15,798 nucleotides of DNA from Oscillospiraceae bacterium (GCA_017829075.1 JAGAJA010000102.1:1-15798), one strand, 5' to 3'. Positions 1-6,799 are shown, counted from the stretch's first letter. Made by a program: numbers and translations. The notes: generated by a model from the letters alone, not told the origin.

Positions 1-2
1 AA

Positions 3-21
3 GTGCGACACGATGTCGCAC
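3..21. repeat. Perfect short stem-loop
   Basis: GTGCGACA (3-10) and TGTCGCAC (14-21) form a perfect 8-bp stem around a 3-nt CGA loop. No T-run follows on either strand, so it is not a clear terminator. It could be the end of an element that begins left of the window. Confidence 0.6.
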
Positions 22-45
22 AACTATGGGCAACATGGGAGAGGA

Positions 46-138
46 GTCTGAGGAGAAAACCGTAGGGGAAAGGGGGGAACGTCCGGTTTTTGTCGGATTT
101 TCTAAGTTCCCCCCTTTCCCCGAAGGGTTTCTCCTCAG
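46..138. repeat. Long imperfect inverted repeat
   Basis: The left arm (about 46-80) and right arm (106-138) are complementary over about 30 bases. The inner 16 bp (65-80 with 106-121) are perfect and purine/pyrimidine-asymmetric (GGGGAAAGGGGGGAAC). The outer 11-12 bp (CTGAGGAGAAA side) are near perfect, with a small internal mismatch between the two blocks. The 25-nt loop holds a small TCCG/CGGA stem (82-85, 94-97). A transcript from either strand would fold into one long hairpin. No ORF overlaps it. It resembles a MITE-like or folded intergenic element; no family is recognised. Confidence 0.65.
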
Positions 139-223
139 TCCCGTGCGAAAACAATTTATTCTTAATAGCTCCAAACAACAACTGTCTATATGATAAATCT
201 ATCATGTGAATTACATTTGAGTT

Positions 224-276
224 TGTCAATGCCTGCTCCGCAGTCATTGACAGGGGGAAAACTCTTGTTTTCCCCC
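224..276. repeat. Two adjoining perfect stem-loops
   Basis: The first stem is TGTCAATG (224-231) with CATTGACA (245-252), enclosing CTGC/GCAG. It is followed immediately by GGGGGAAAAC (253-262) with GTTTTCCCCC (267-276) around a 4-nt TCTT loop. The second hairpin could act as a terminator or 3' stabiliser, but no gene in the window ends next to it. Confidence 0.6.
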
Positions 277-324
277 GCGCCCCTTTAGCACTTCTGACGC
301 GTTTATGCGCTGCCGCGCTGAGTG

Positions 325-400
325 GTGGGGCGCTGCCCCACGCCCCGCTTCCTTTTGGAAGCCAAAAGGAAGCGAAAAGCATTTTCCGCGCTTCGCGCGG
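325..400. repeat. Cluster of three perfect stem-loops
   Basis: Three hairpins with 3-nt loops lie in 76 bases: GTGGGGC/GCCCCAC (325-341), a 13-bp stem CGCTTCCTTTTGG/CCAAAAGGAAGCG (346-374), and CCGCGC/GCGCGG (386-400). The last is part of a repeat that recurs at 11298-11351. Dense small palindromes of this kind are typical of REP-like intergenic elements. No protein-coding potential is evident here. Confidence 0.6.
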
Positions 401-439
401 AGCTGCAAACGGAAACCCGCTCGACAAATTCCAATTTAT
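384..439 (+). repeat. Interspersed repeat, copy A
   Basis: A 19-nt palindromic block (384-402) is followed by a 17-nt variable spacer and the 20-nt block CTCGACAAATTCCAATTTAT (420-439). The 20-nt block occurs exactly, in reverse complement, at 11298-11317. The palindromic block recurs there too, differing only by inversion of its 3-nt loop. Conserved blocks around a variable spacer indicate an intergenic repeat family rather than chance. Copy B has the opposite orientation. Confidence 0.7.
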
Positions 440-484
440 CAAATACCTAATCAAAACAGCGCTATTTTTTCCGGACAAAGAAAG

Positions 485-1056
485 GAGGCCGTATTGCGAT
501 TACCATGAATCTGAATTCAAGGTGTTCGTAATACGACCCCTCTCAATGAGTGAGTCAAAATATAAACCTTCTCTATAAGCCCGGAGTGAATAACGCTTTA
601 AATCAGCGGCTTTACCTGACCGAAACGGTGAACCGGAACGGATTTACCCGCAGAGCTTACCACCTCGTGCCACGCTAGAAACCGATTTCTGTGCGTTGCT
701 TCGGACTGTATTCTTCCGGAATACAACGGCTTTGCCAGCGCAAAGGAACCTTTTGCTTTCACCGGGTAAGTCCTCTGATCACCGCCGCATTTCGCTCATA
801 ACCGCACCTGCCCCGCGCTTTTACCCGTCTGCCGGACTTTGCAGAAAGGCTGTGATAGCTGAAATCCGCGTGTACCCGGAAATCAAAAGCGCATAATAAT
901 GCAATAATTGCTCATGCGTCAGTCGTCATGGACTGAAACCGCCGCACCGCCCCCCGCGAAAGCTCGCCGGGCAATACGCCGGAACATCGCTGTCCTTGTG
1001 CTCTTCCGTCAACGCTCCCGATAGCGATCTGGAAAGTACCAGTCCAACTTTATTCA
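485..1056 (-). ncRNA. Candidate stand-alone structured RNA (~570 nt)
   Basis: No reading frame here encodes a recognisable protein, yet the stretch behaves like a transcription unit on the minus strand. A TTGACA-17-TAAAAT promoter (1062-1090) predicts a start near 1055, and a long hairpin followed by a pyrimidine-rich tract (487-538, then CCTCCTTTCTTTG) could end it. Stems between include 1029-1042, 1013-1026, 920-935, a nested pair 890-918 (CGCAT/ATGCG around GCAA/TTGC), 707-725 (7 bp), 677-690 and 619-629. The predicted 5' end (TGAATAA on the minus strand, 1050-1056) complements TTATTCA at 587-593, which could close the molecule before the terminator. I could not match it to RNase P RNA, tmRNA, SRP RNA, 6S RNA or a riboswitch. 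Its size is in the range of OLE, ROOL or GOLLD RNAs, but I cannot test that from memory. Transcription is inferred. Confidence 0.5.
487..538 (-). terminator. Terminator-like hairpin ending the candidate RNA
   Basis: CGTATTGCGA (490-499) pairs with TCGTAATACG (526-535), including one G-U pair. The stem continues inward through ACC/GGT (502-504, 521-523) and TGAAT/ATTCA (506-510, 515-519) to a 4-nt loop, with GG/CC (487-488, 537-538) outside. On the minus strand the stem is followed by CCTCCTTTCTTTG, a pyrimidine tract weaker than a classic U-run. Confidence 0.5.
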
Positions 1057-1061
1057 TCTTT

Positions 1062-1090
1062 ATTTTATCGCATTTTATCCAAATTGTCAA
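1062..1090 (-). promoter_or_regulatory. Promoter for the candidate RNA
   Basis: On the minus strand TTGACA (1090-1085) lies 17 bp from TAAAAT (1067-1062), one mismatch from the sigma-70/SigA consensus, with a predicted start near 1055. A second TTGACA (1103-1098) and a TTGACG (1116-1111) lie just upstream at 13-nt steps. The promoter sits about 45 bp after the carboxypeptidase stop codon, where no further protein gene follows. Confidence 0.6.
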
Positions 1091-1133
1091 TACCTTTTGT
1101 CAAAATTCCGCGTCAAATCATGCATTTTTTCGC

Positions 1134-2306
1134 TCAGAAAGCTATTATTTCACTCAACACACGCAAAAGATACATTCCAAAGCTCATTTTTCGTACCTCC
1201 TCCTTTGCGACGATATCCGACCGGAACACCTCCATTCCGTCAAGCGTCACAAGATATTCGCCAAGAAACTGCCCCTTTTCCACCGGGGCTTCCGCCTTTT
1301 CCACAAAGGTGTACTCATACTTTACGCTGCCGGAGCGACCTTTCTTTATTATGCAGTCTTCTCCCTTGTGCTCCACTGTCGGCTGAACCGTGGAGTATTC
1401 TCCGCGATCAACCGGGATAGGTTTAAGCTCCCGGCTGTCTATCTCCGGGGTGAACCTCTCAAAGCCGGAAAATCCGTAATCCAGCAGTTCCTCCGCCCGG
1501 TCAAATCGCTCCGGGTCTTCGCCGCAGCCCAGAACCACCGCCACCAACCTCATATTCCCGCGTTCCGCGCAGGCGGCAAGGCAGCAGCCTGCTCCGTCGG
1601 TAGTTCCGGTTTTGCCACCGAGTATTCCGTCGTAATATCTTACCAACTTATTTGTATTGAGGAGCTGTGTTTCTCCTCCGCGGAGGTAATCAAGCCACGT
1701 CAGAAGCCAGCCCCGGTAATATTCCTTTTCCATAAGCTCCGCTGTCATTATGGCGATATCCTCCGCCGAGGAATAATGCCCCTCGTTGTCAAAGCCTACG
1801 CAGCCGGTGAATTTCGTGTTTTTCAGCCCCATTGTCCTTGCGCGCTTGTTCATCAGCTTCACGAACTGCGCCTCGCTGCCGGCGGTGTGCTCCGCAAGAG
1901 CAATGCAGGCGTCATTCGCCGAGCTTACGATGACCGCTTCCAGCAGCTCCGCCGCCGTCATTTCCTCCCCGGCTTCAAGCCAGATCACCGACCCCTCCGC
2001 CGAGGAAGCGTAGGAGGAGGCTTTCACCGTATCGGTGAGCTGCAATTCCCCGGAGTCAATGAAATCCGACAGCAACAGAAGCGTCATGACTTTGGTTATA
2101 CTAGCCATAGGCAGTTTATCCTGTGCGTTGACGGAATACAGTATCTGCCCGGTGCCTGCTTCCATGAGAACTGCCGCTTTTGGCGCGGTGGATACGCTGT
2201 TCTCTGCATCGTCTGCATTTCCGACGGTTTCGGCGCAGACGGTAAGCGGCAGCAGAAATACCGCCGCGCATACTATTATACAGATGATTTTCCGCAGTAT
2301 TTTCAT
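1134..2306 (-). CDS. D-alanyl-D-alanine carboxypeptidase (DacF/PBP5 type)
   Basis: This 390-residue serine peptidase of family S11 removes the terminal D-Ala from peptidoglycan pentapeptides outside the membrane. A signal peptide covers residues 1-25 (basic MKILRK, hydrophobic core, then VCA). The three active-site motifs are in order and properly spaced: S69-I-T-K72, S129-A-N131 and K232-T-G234. A PBP5-like C-terminal beta domain follows (about 275-370), and the protein ends in an amphipathic stretch (SFGMYLLRVLSEIIAF) like the membrane anchor of this family. ATG at 2306 is preceded by AAGGAG at 7-nt spacing. It is transcribed divergently from the metal operon, and no terminator is obvious before the downstream RNA promoter. 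Length and motifs fit dacA/dacB/dacF; which paralogue, and whether it is sporulation-specific, cannot be told here. Confidence 0.93.
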   Translation of the reverse strand: MKILRKIICIIVCAAVFLLPLTVCAETVGNADDAENSVSTAPKAAVLMEAGTGQILYSVNAQDKLPMASITKVMTLLLLSDFIDSGELQLTDTVKASSYASSAEGSVIWLEAGEEMTAAELLEAVIVSSANDACIALAEHTAGSEAQFVKLMNKRARTMGLKNTKFTGCVGFDNEGHYSSAEDIAIMTAELMEKEYYRGWLLTWLDYLRGGETQLLNTNKLVRYYDGILGGKTGTTDGAGCCLAACAERGNMRLVAVVLGCGEDPERFDRAEELLDYGFSGFERFTPEIDSRELKPIPVDRGEYSTVQPTVEHKGEDCIIKKGRSGSVKYEYTFVEKAEAPVEKGQFLGEYLVTLDGMEVFRSDIVAKEEVRKMSFGMYLLRVLSEIIAF

Positions 2307-2418
2307 AATTTTTCTCCTTGACTATTTCAGTTTAGGACAATCCTGTTTTACTTCTATGCTTCGTCGCCGCAAATTATGAAAAAACCGCAGTATTCTGCAA
2401 AAAAATCTTTTTACCCCC

Positions 2419-2447
2419 TTGACAAATTTATTTTTACGGTGTATAAT
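2419..2447 (+). promoter_or_regulatory. Consensus promoter of the metal-resistance operon
   Basis: TTGACA (2419-2424) and TATAAT (2442-2447) are both perfect and separated by 17 bp. The predicted start is near 2454. Such a strong core promoter suits a gene set normally held off by a repressor. Confidence 0.85.
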
Positions 2448-2459
2448 ACAATCAAACAG

Positions 2460-2475
2460 TTGAACAGTTGTTCAA
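2460..2475. promoter_or_regulatory. Probable ArsR/SmtB-family operator
   Basis: TTGAACA-GT-TGTTCAA is a perfect 7-2-7 inverted repeat lying just after the predicted transcription start and before the repressor gene. TGAACA-N2-TGTTCA-like palindromes are typical binding sites of SmtB/CadC-type repressors. The likely regulator is the product of the first gene, giving autorepression relieved by metal. Confidence 0.75.
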
Positions 2476-2503
2476 ACGATAAATTACAAAAGGGGGTCAT
2501 TCA

Positions 2504-2860
2504 ATGGAAAACGACGCGCCTCACTGCGATTTCATGCACGTCCACGCGGAAGCCGTTGCCCGGATAAATCAGCGTATGCCGGACGAGGATCTGCTGATAG
2601 ATCTGGCGGAGCTTTTCAAGGTTTTCGGCGACTCCACACGGATAAAGATACTGACTGCGCTCAGCACCGGAGAGCTTTGCGTATGCGATCTGTCGAAGCT
2701 GGTCGGAATGACGGTTTCCGCTGTATCTCATCAATTAAAGATCCTCCGGAATGCGAAGCTCGTGAGCTGCCGCCGGGACGGAAAGACAGTGTTCTATTCC
2801 CTTGCGGACAGCCACGTTACAACGATCATAATGCAGGGGCTTGAGCACGTCAACGAGTGA
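2504..2860 (+). CDS. CadC/SmtB-type metal-sensing repressor (ArsR family)
   Basis: A 118-residue winged-helix repressor, expected to leave its operator when it binds a soft or divalent metal. The fold is the ArsR type: DLAELFKVFGDSTRIKIL, the recognition-helix region VSAVSHQLKIL and the wing RRDGKTVFYSL. Two metal-site signatures are visible. ELCVCDL supplies C59 and C61 of the alpha-3 site, with C8 in the N-terminal arm as in CadC. D102, H104, H115 and E118 reproduce the spacing of the SmtB/CzrA alpha-5 zinc site (2, 11 and 3 residues apart). This points to cadmium/lead/zinc rather than arsenite, an assignment helped by the ATPase downstream. ATG at 2504 follows AAGGGGG at about 7 nt. It is the first gene of a four-gene operon, and its stop is closely followed by the next ribosome binding site. 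Confidence 0.9.
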   Translation: MENDAPHCDFMHVHAEAVARINQRMPDEDLLIDLAELFKVFGDSTRIKILTALSTGELCVCDLSKLVGMTVSAVSHQLKILRNAKLVSCRRDGKTVFYSLADSHVTTIIMQGLEHVNE

Positions 2861-2874
2861 AAGGAGCATAAATC

Positions 2875-3471
2875 ATGGACTTCTGGGACAAAATAGCCGG
2901 AGTTTACGACATTGCGGAAAGCATAAACGGCAGAGTTTACCGGGAAATGTGCGCGGTAACAAGCCGGCTCGTTGCGCATGGCGCAAAGGTTCTGGACTGC
3001 GCCGCGGGTACGGGGGAATTGTCAATAGCTGCCTGCTCAAAGGCTAAAGAGGTAATTTGCACCGATCTTTCGGAGAATATGCTGAAAACCGCCCGGAAAA
3101 AGGCTGACGCCCTCGGCGCGGACAACATCTCCTTCGACACACGAAATATATTCGACCTGAAAGATCCGGATAATACCTATGACGTAGTGATAGCCGGGAA
3201 TGTGCTGCACCTGCTGAAAAATCCCCAGGGAGCGGTGAAGGAGCTTATGCGGGTGCTGAAGCCCGGAGGAAAGCTGCTGCTTCCGACGTTCACCACAAAG
3301 GGTCACGGAGAAATGCTGATAAAGCTGTATACGCTTATTGGCTTCGATCCCTCTGAAAACTACACTCCTGCTGAATACAAAAGAATGCTGGAAGGCTGCA
3401 ACTGCGGAAGAGTAAGGACAAAGCTCATCAAGGGGCTTTTACCCTGCTGCTATGCGGTTATTGTTAAATAA
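2875..3471 (+). CDS. Class I SAM-dependent methyltransferase, substrate unknown
   Basis: A 198-residue methyltransferase of the Methyltransf_11/25 type. SAM-binding motif I is VLDCAAGTGE (39-48), followed by the acidic CTDLSENML (62-70), the YDVVIAGNVLHLL strand (102-114) and MRVLKPGGKLLLP (125-137). The N-terminus FWDKIAGVYDIAE resembles UbiE-like relatives. Eight cysteines are present, including C175, C177, C191 and C192 near the C-terminus, which might touch a metal or metalloid; that is speculation. It starts 14 bp after the repressor stop, with AAAGGAG overlapping that stop, and lies upstream of the HMA protein and the pump, so it is almost certainly co-transcribed and metal-induced. It is shorter than ArsM arsenite methyltransferases and lacks their recognisable layout. 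The substrate cannot be deduced. Confidence 0.85.
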   Translation: MDFWDKIAGVYDIAESINGRVYREMCAVTSRLVAHGAKVLDCAAGTGELSIAACSKAKEVICTDLSENMLKTARKKADALGADNISFDTRNIFDLKDPDNTYDVVIAGNVLHLLKNPQGAVKELMRVLKPGGKLLLPTFTTKGHGEMLIKLYTLIGFDPSENYTPAEYKRMLEGCNCGRVRTKLIKGLLPCCYAVIVK

Positions 3472-3488
3472 AGAAAGGAACTGCCGTT

Positions 3489-3707
3489 ATGAAAAAATCA
3501 TTCAAGCTTGTTGACCTCGACTGCGCACACTGCGCCGCGAAAATGGAGGACGCTATTAAAAAGCTCCCCGGTGTTACCTCTGCGTCCGTTAATTTCCTCA
3601 GCCAGAAGCTGACCATTGAAGCGCCGGACGAGGAATTTGACGGAGTATTGAAGCAGGCGGTGGACTGCATTAAGAAGGTCGAGCCGGACTGCACAGTTAA
3701 GCTGTAA
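3489..3707 (+). CDS. Free-standing heavy-metal-associated (HMA) domain protein
   Basis: A 72-residue single-domain HMA protein with the ferredoxin-like pattern of CopZ and of the N-terminal domains of P1B ATPases. The metal-binding loop is LDCAHCAAK, with C12 and C15 forming CxxC; the preceding aspartate (D11) is the form typical of zinc/cadmium ATPases such as ZntA. Two further cysteines occur at C55 and C64. The pump immediately downstream lacks an N-terminal HMA domain, so this protein probably acts as the detached metal-loading or regulatory domain, or as a soluble chaperone. ATG at 3489 is preceded by AAAGGAA at about 10 nt, 17 bp after the methyltransferase stop. Confidence 0.88.
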   Translation: MKKSFKLVDLDCAHCAAKMEDAIKKLPGVTSASVNFLSQKLTIEAPDEEFDGVLKQAVDCIKKVEPDCTVKL

Positions 3708-3730
3708 ATTGAAAGAATGAGGTTGGCAGC

Positions 3731-5632
3731 ATGAGCAAAAAACAGAAGAAAATGCTGGTGCGGATCATTGCTTCGGCGGTGATCTGGGGCGCTGGACTGG
3801 TGATATCGAATTTATTTCCTGCGGAGGAGCGGTTCTCAGTCTGGGGAATTATCCACCTTGTGATATTTGCTGCGGCTTATCTCACTATCGGCTGGGATAT
3901 CCTCTGGAAAGCCGTCCGCAATATCGCCAACGGGCAGGTTTTTGACGAAAACTTCCTCATGGCGATAGCTTCTATCGGCGCAATGGTGATCGGGGAATAT
4001 TCCGAGGGCGTTGCAGTTATCATCTTCTATCAGGTCGGAGAGCTTTTCCAGAGCATTGCGGTGGGGAAGTCCCGGCGGTCTATCGCTGAGATGATCGACA
4101 TAAATCCGGAATACGCCAATGTTGAGCGGCTCGGCGAGGTATCGGAGGTATCTCCGGAGGAGGTTGCCGCCGGCGAGATTATAGTGATCCGCCCCGGTGA
4201 AAGAATTCCGCTGGACGGAACGGTTATTTCCGGCTCGTCTGAACTCAACACCGCCGCCCTCACCGGAGAGAGCGCACTGCGCGCCGTTTCCGAGGGGGAC
4301 GAGGTAATAAGCGGCTGTATCAATACTAACGGACTGCTCAGGGTGGAGGTGTCCCGCCCCTACTCCGATTCCACTGTGGCGCGTATTCTGGAGCTGGTGG
4401 AGAATTCTTCAGAGAACAAGGCGAAAACCGAGAATTTCATCACGAAATTTGCCCGTATCTATACTCCTATCGTGGTTTTCAGCGCGTTAGCCCTTGCGAT
4501 TATTCCCGGTCTGATCGGAGCGGCGCTTTCCGGGTGGACGGATTATTCCGGCTGGTCGGAATGGATATATCGTGCGCTGACGTTCCTTGTGGTTTCCTGT
4601 CCGTGCGCGTTGGTCATTTCAGTTCCGCTGTCCTATTTCGGAGGAATTGGCGGTGCCTCCCGGCATGGTATCATGATAAAGGGCGCGAATTATCTTGAGC
4701 AGCTTGCAAAGGCGCAGACCTTTGTTTTCGACAAGACCGGAACTCTTACAAAGGGAAGCTTTGCGGTGACTGAGATAGTTCCAAGCAATATGACCGAAGA
4801 GGAACTGCTGTCGGTGTGCGCTGCTGCGGAAAGCTATTCCACCCACCCGATAGCCCAGTCGATAGTTGCCGAGGCGAAGAAACGTTCGCTTGATACCGCC
4901 GCCGAGAATGCGCAGGAGATCGCCGGATTCGGGGTCAAGGCTTATGTGAACGGCAGGGTGGTTCTTGCCGGAAACAGCCGGCTTATGGAGCGGGATAATA
5001 TCTCCGCGCCGGAGGTAAGTTCCCCCGGAACTGTTGTTCACTGCGCGGTTGACGGGAAATACGCGGGATATATCGTGATATCTGACGAGATCAAGTCAAA
5101 CACCCCCGCTGCGGTAGCCGCGCTGAAAAACCTTTGCGGCGCAAGGACTGTAATGCTAACCGGCGACAGAAAGACCGCCGCCGAAGCGATAGCCAAAACC
5201 GCAGGAATAGACGAATTCCGCGCGGAGCTGCTGCCGGACGGCAAGGTTGCTCAGGTGGAAACGCTCTATAATTCAAAGCCTCCCAAGACGACTCTGGTGT
5301 TTGTCGGCGACGGAATGAACGACGCACCCGCCCTCGCCCGCGCTGATGTGGGCATCGCAATGGGGGCAATGGGAAGCGACGCGGCGATAGAAGCTGCGGA
5401 TATCGTGCTCATGAACGACAATATCGAAAGCCTGCCGCTGGCGGTGCGTATCGCCCGCAAGACTCATTCCATTGTTATGCAGAATATTATTCTGGCGATC
5501 GGGGTAAAGGTTCTGATCATGATTCTTACCGCGTTTGGTATAGGAAATATGTGGCTGGCGGTTTTCGGCGACGTTGGAGTTGCAATAATCGCTATCCTCA
5601 ATGCAATGAGAGCAATGCGTATAAAAAAGTAA
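3731..5632 (+). CDS. cadA: Cd2+/Zn2+-exporting P1B-type ATPase (ZntA/CadA family)
   Basis: A 633-residue heavy-metal efflux pump of the plasma membrane. Family landmarks in order are four hydrophobic helices before residue 110, the actuator motif TGES (178-181), the ion-path motif C290-P-C292, the phosphorylation site D334-KTGT, an HP motif in STHPIA (H372-P373), TGDR (477-480) and the hinge GDGMND (526-531). The last two helices carry K593 and D614 (GVKVLIM, FGDVGVA), matching the Lys/Asp pair that defines the zinc/cadmium/lead subgroup P1B-2. No CxxC HMA domain precedes the first helix: the protein begins MSKKQKKMLVRII, and the HMA domain is a separate gene 23 bp upstream. The ribosome binding site (GAGG, 8 nt from ATG) is weaker than its neighbours'. 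It is the last gene of the operon. The symbol could equally be zntA. Confidence 0.95.
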   Translation: MSKKQKKMLVRIIASAVIWGAGLVISNLFPAEERFSVWGIIHLVIFAAAYLTIGWDILWKAVRNIANGQVFDENFLMAIASIGAMVIGEYSEGVAVIIFYQVGELFQSIAVGKSRRSIAEMIDINPEYANVERLGEVSEVSPEEVAAGEIIVIRPGERIPLDGTVISGSSELNTAALTGESALRAVSEGDEVISGCINTNGLLRVEVSRPYSDSTVARILELVENSSENKAKTENFITKFARIYTPIVVFSALALAIIPGLIGAALSGWTDYSGWSEWIYRALTFLVVSCPCALVISVPLSYFGGIGGASRHGIMIKGANYLEQLAKAQTFVFDKTGTLTKGSFAVTEIVPSNMTEEELLSVCAAAESYSTHPIAQSIVAEAKKRSLDTAAENAQEIAGFGVKAYVNGRVVLAGNSRLMERDNISAPEVSSPGTVVHCAVDGKYAGYIVISDEIKSNTPAAVAALKNLCGARTVMLTGDRKTAAEAIAKTAGIDEFRAELLPDGKVAQVETLYNSKPPKTTLVFVGDGMNDAPALARADVGIAMGAMGSDAAIEAADIVLMNDNIESLPLAVRIARKTHSIVMQNIILAIGVKVLIMILTAFGIGNMWLAVFGDVGVAIIAILNAMRAMRIKK

Positions 5633-5648
5633 ACAGCTTTACAAAAAA

Positions 5649-5679
5649 AATACCCGCAGCGTTTATGGCTGCGGGTATT
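5649..5679. terminator. Bidirectional intrinsic terminator
   Basis: AATACCCGCAGC (5649-5660) pairs perfectly with GCTGCGGGTATT (5668-5679) around a 7-nt loop. An A-run precedes the stem and a short T-run follows it, so it can terminate the pump operon on the plus strand and the convergent TM2 gene on the minus strand. Confidence 0.9.
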
Positions 5680-5686
5680 TTGTGTG

Positions 5687-6391
5687 TTAAACGTAATAGG
5701 GATTGGGCTTGCAAAGAAGAATAATAAAGTCGATCAGCGTGCCGATACCGCAAAGTCCTAACGTAAACATCCAGATAAGACCCGTGCCGATCTTTCCCTC
5801 ATAGAAGCGGTGAATACCCAACGAACCGAGGAAAAAGCACAGCAGGACTGCTACCCACTTGTTCTTAGGTCTGCCCATAGGAACTCCGGCAGCAACAACA
5901 TTATTATTGTTGTTATTGTTGTTGATGATAATCGGCTGTCCTGCATTAGATGCGCCCTGGAGATTTTCCACCTGACAGCCGCAGTGTGTGCAGATAACCG
6001 CGTCCTGAGGAATTACCTGTCCGCAGTGCTTGCAGAACTTTGTCGCGCCGCCGTATACCGGCTGCTGATACTGGGGCTGGGGGGGCTGCTGCTGATACTG
6101 CTGTGGCATTGCGTCCTGCTGCTGGTAGGGCTGCTGATAGGGGACGTTCTGCGGCTGAGAATAGCCCTGCTGTACATTCATAGCCTGAGGCTGTGAAAAG
6201 CCCGGCTGCTGCCAGCCGTTATTCATCGGCTGGGGAATGCTCTGGGGCTGCTGAGTCTGCTGAACCTGCTGAACTCCGGGCTGTGAGGGATATACCTCTC
6301 CTGTCGCCGGATCACGCCAGCCCTGTGTGTTTTCAGCCGGAGCTGCGCCCTCTGAGGGCTTTGTAAGACTGATTCTTGAGTTATCGTCCAT
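5687..6391 (-). CDS. Zinc-ribbon TM2-domain membrane protein with Q/P-rich N-terminus
   Basis: A 234-residue protein in four parts. Residues 25-114 are low-complexity, rich in Gln, Pro and Tyr. A zinc ribbon follows with C120-x2-C123 and C134-x2-C137. Residues 157-164 are eight consecutive Asn. The end (about 175-230) is a TM2 domain: two hydrophobic helices with the family words [19 protein letters not shown] and [14 protein letters not shown]2 proteins are small membrane proteins of unsettled function. The Q/P-rich arm is presumably cytoplasmic and disordered. ATG at 6391 follows GGAGG at about 6 nt. The gene is monocistronic, facing the pump operon across a shared terminator. The Asn tract is coded by an AAT/AAC microsatellite that could change length. 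Confidence 0.88.
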   Translation of the reverse strand: MDDNSRISLTKPSEGAAPAENTQGWRDPATGEVYPSQPGVQQVQQTQQPQSIPQPMNNGWQQPGFSQPQAMNVQQGYSQPQNVPYQQPYQQQDAMPQQYQQQPPQPQYQQPVYGGATKFCKHCGQVIPQDAVICTHCGCQVENLQGASNAGQPIIINNNNNNNNVVAAGVPMGRPKNKWVAVLLCFFLGSLGIHRFYEGKIGTGLIWMFTLGLCGIGTLIDFIILLCKPNPYYV

Positions 6392-6549
6392 TTTTTACCT
6401 CCATAAACCTGTATTCTACCGGACTCTGCTGCCGCACCGTTCCGGTTTTATTCTATACACTGATATTTTACCACAAATTCATTCCAATGTTAATAGTATT
6501 TTTTCAGTTTTTCACGCTTTTCGAGATTTTTGGGAAGTATAGCTAAAAT

Positions 6550-6578
6550 ATTATACTAATTTTCTGCAATTATGCCCA
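6550..6578 (-). promoter_or_regulatory. Probable promoter of the TM2 gene
   Basis: On the minus strand TATAAT (6555-6550) is perfect and TGGGCA (6578-6573), 17 bp upstream, matches TTGACA at 4 of 6 positions. This would give a 5' untranslated region of about 150 nt before the ATG at 6391. That region (6392-6545) is AT-rich with nothing else recognisable. Confidence 0.5.
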
Positions 6579-6638
6579 GCGGCAATGTGTATTAATTACT
6601 CATGTGTACAAGAAGTCAATCGCTGTGATACAATAACT

Positions 6639-6770
6639 GCGCCCCCTGCTGGAAAGCAGAGGGCGCGTTTTAGCTGGCTGCCGTTAGAGCAGTTTTCGTT
6701 CCGCCGAGCAAAGCATCTGTTGCAAAGAGGAGGTGTTGGCTCGGCGAAACTGCCAAAGGCGGCACGCCTT
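6639..6770. other. Three stem-loops between the TM2 and YcdB genes
   Basis: This gap of about 400 bp has no gene. It holds GCGCCCCCTGC/GCAGAGGGCGC (6639-6666, one mismatch, followed on the plus strand by GTTTTAG), then a large stem GCAGTTT..CGCCGAGC (6689-6709) with GCTCGGCGAAACTGC (6739-6753) around a 29-nt loop, then AAGGCG/CGCCTT (6756-6770). The last one lies 30 bp beyond the YcdB stop and may be its terminator, though its T-run is only TTT. The rest may be the 3' untranslated region of that transcript or a small RNA. Confidence 0.45.
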
Positions 6771-6799
6771 ATATAAACCCCGTATTTAAGCCCGGTCTA

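Noticed and set aside
696..896. 66-codon plus-strand open frame
   Set aside because: No ribosome binding site, protein-like character or family resemblance; it overlaps the stems of the candidate RNA.
485..1056. RNase P RNA on the minus strand (words such as GGGCTTATAG and CAAAGTCCGG)
   Set aside because: The near-universal GAGGAAAGTCC and ACAGAA-type core words are missing and the order and spacing do not fit a P4 helix.
996..2321. Long plus-strand open frame of 441 codons
   Set aside because: It is the antisense shadow of the carboxypeptidase, which has all three active-site motifs, a signal peptide and a ribosome binding site.
2875..3471. ArsM arsenite methyltransferase
   Set aside because: Too short and without the expected layout; the operon's pump and sensor point to Cd/Zn rather than arsenic.
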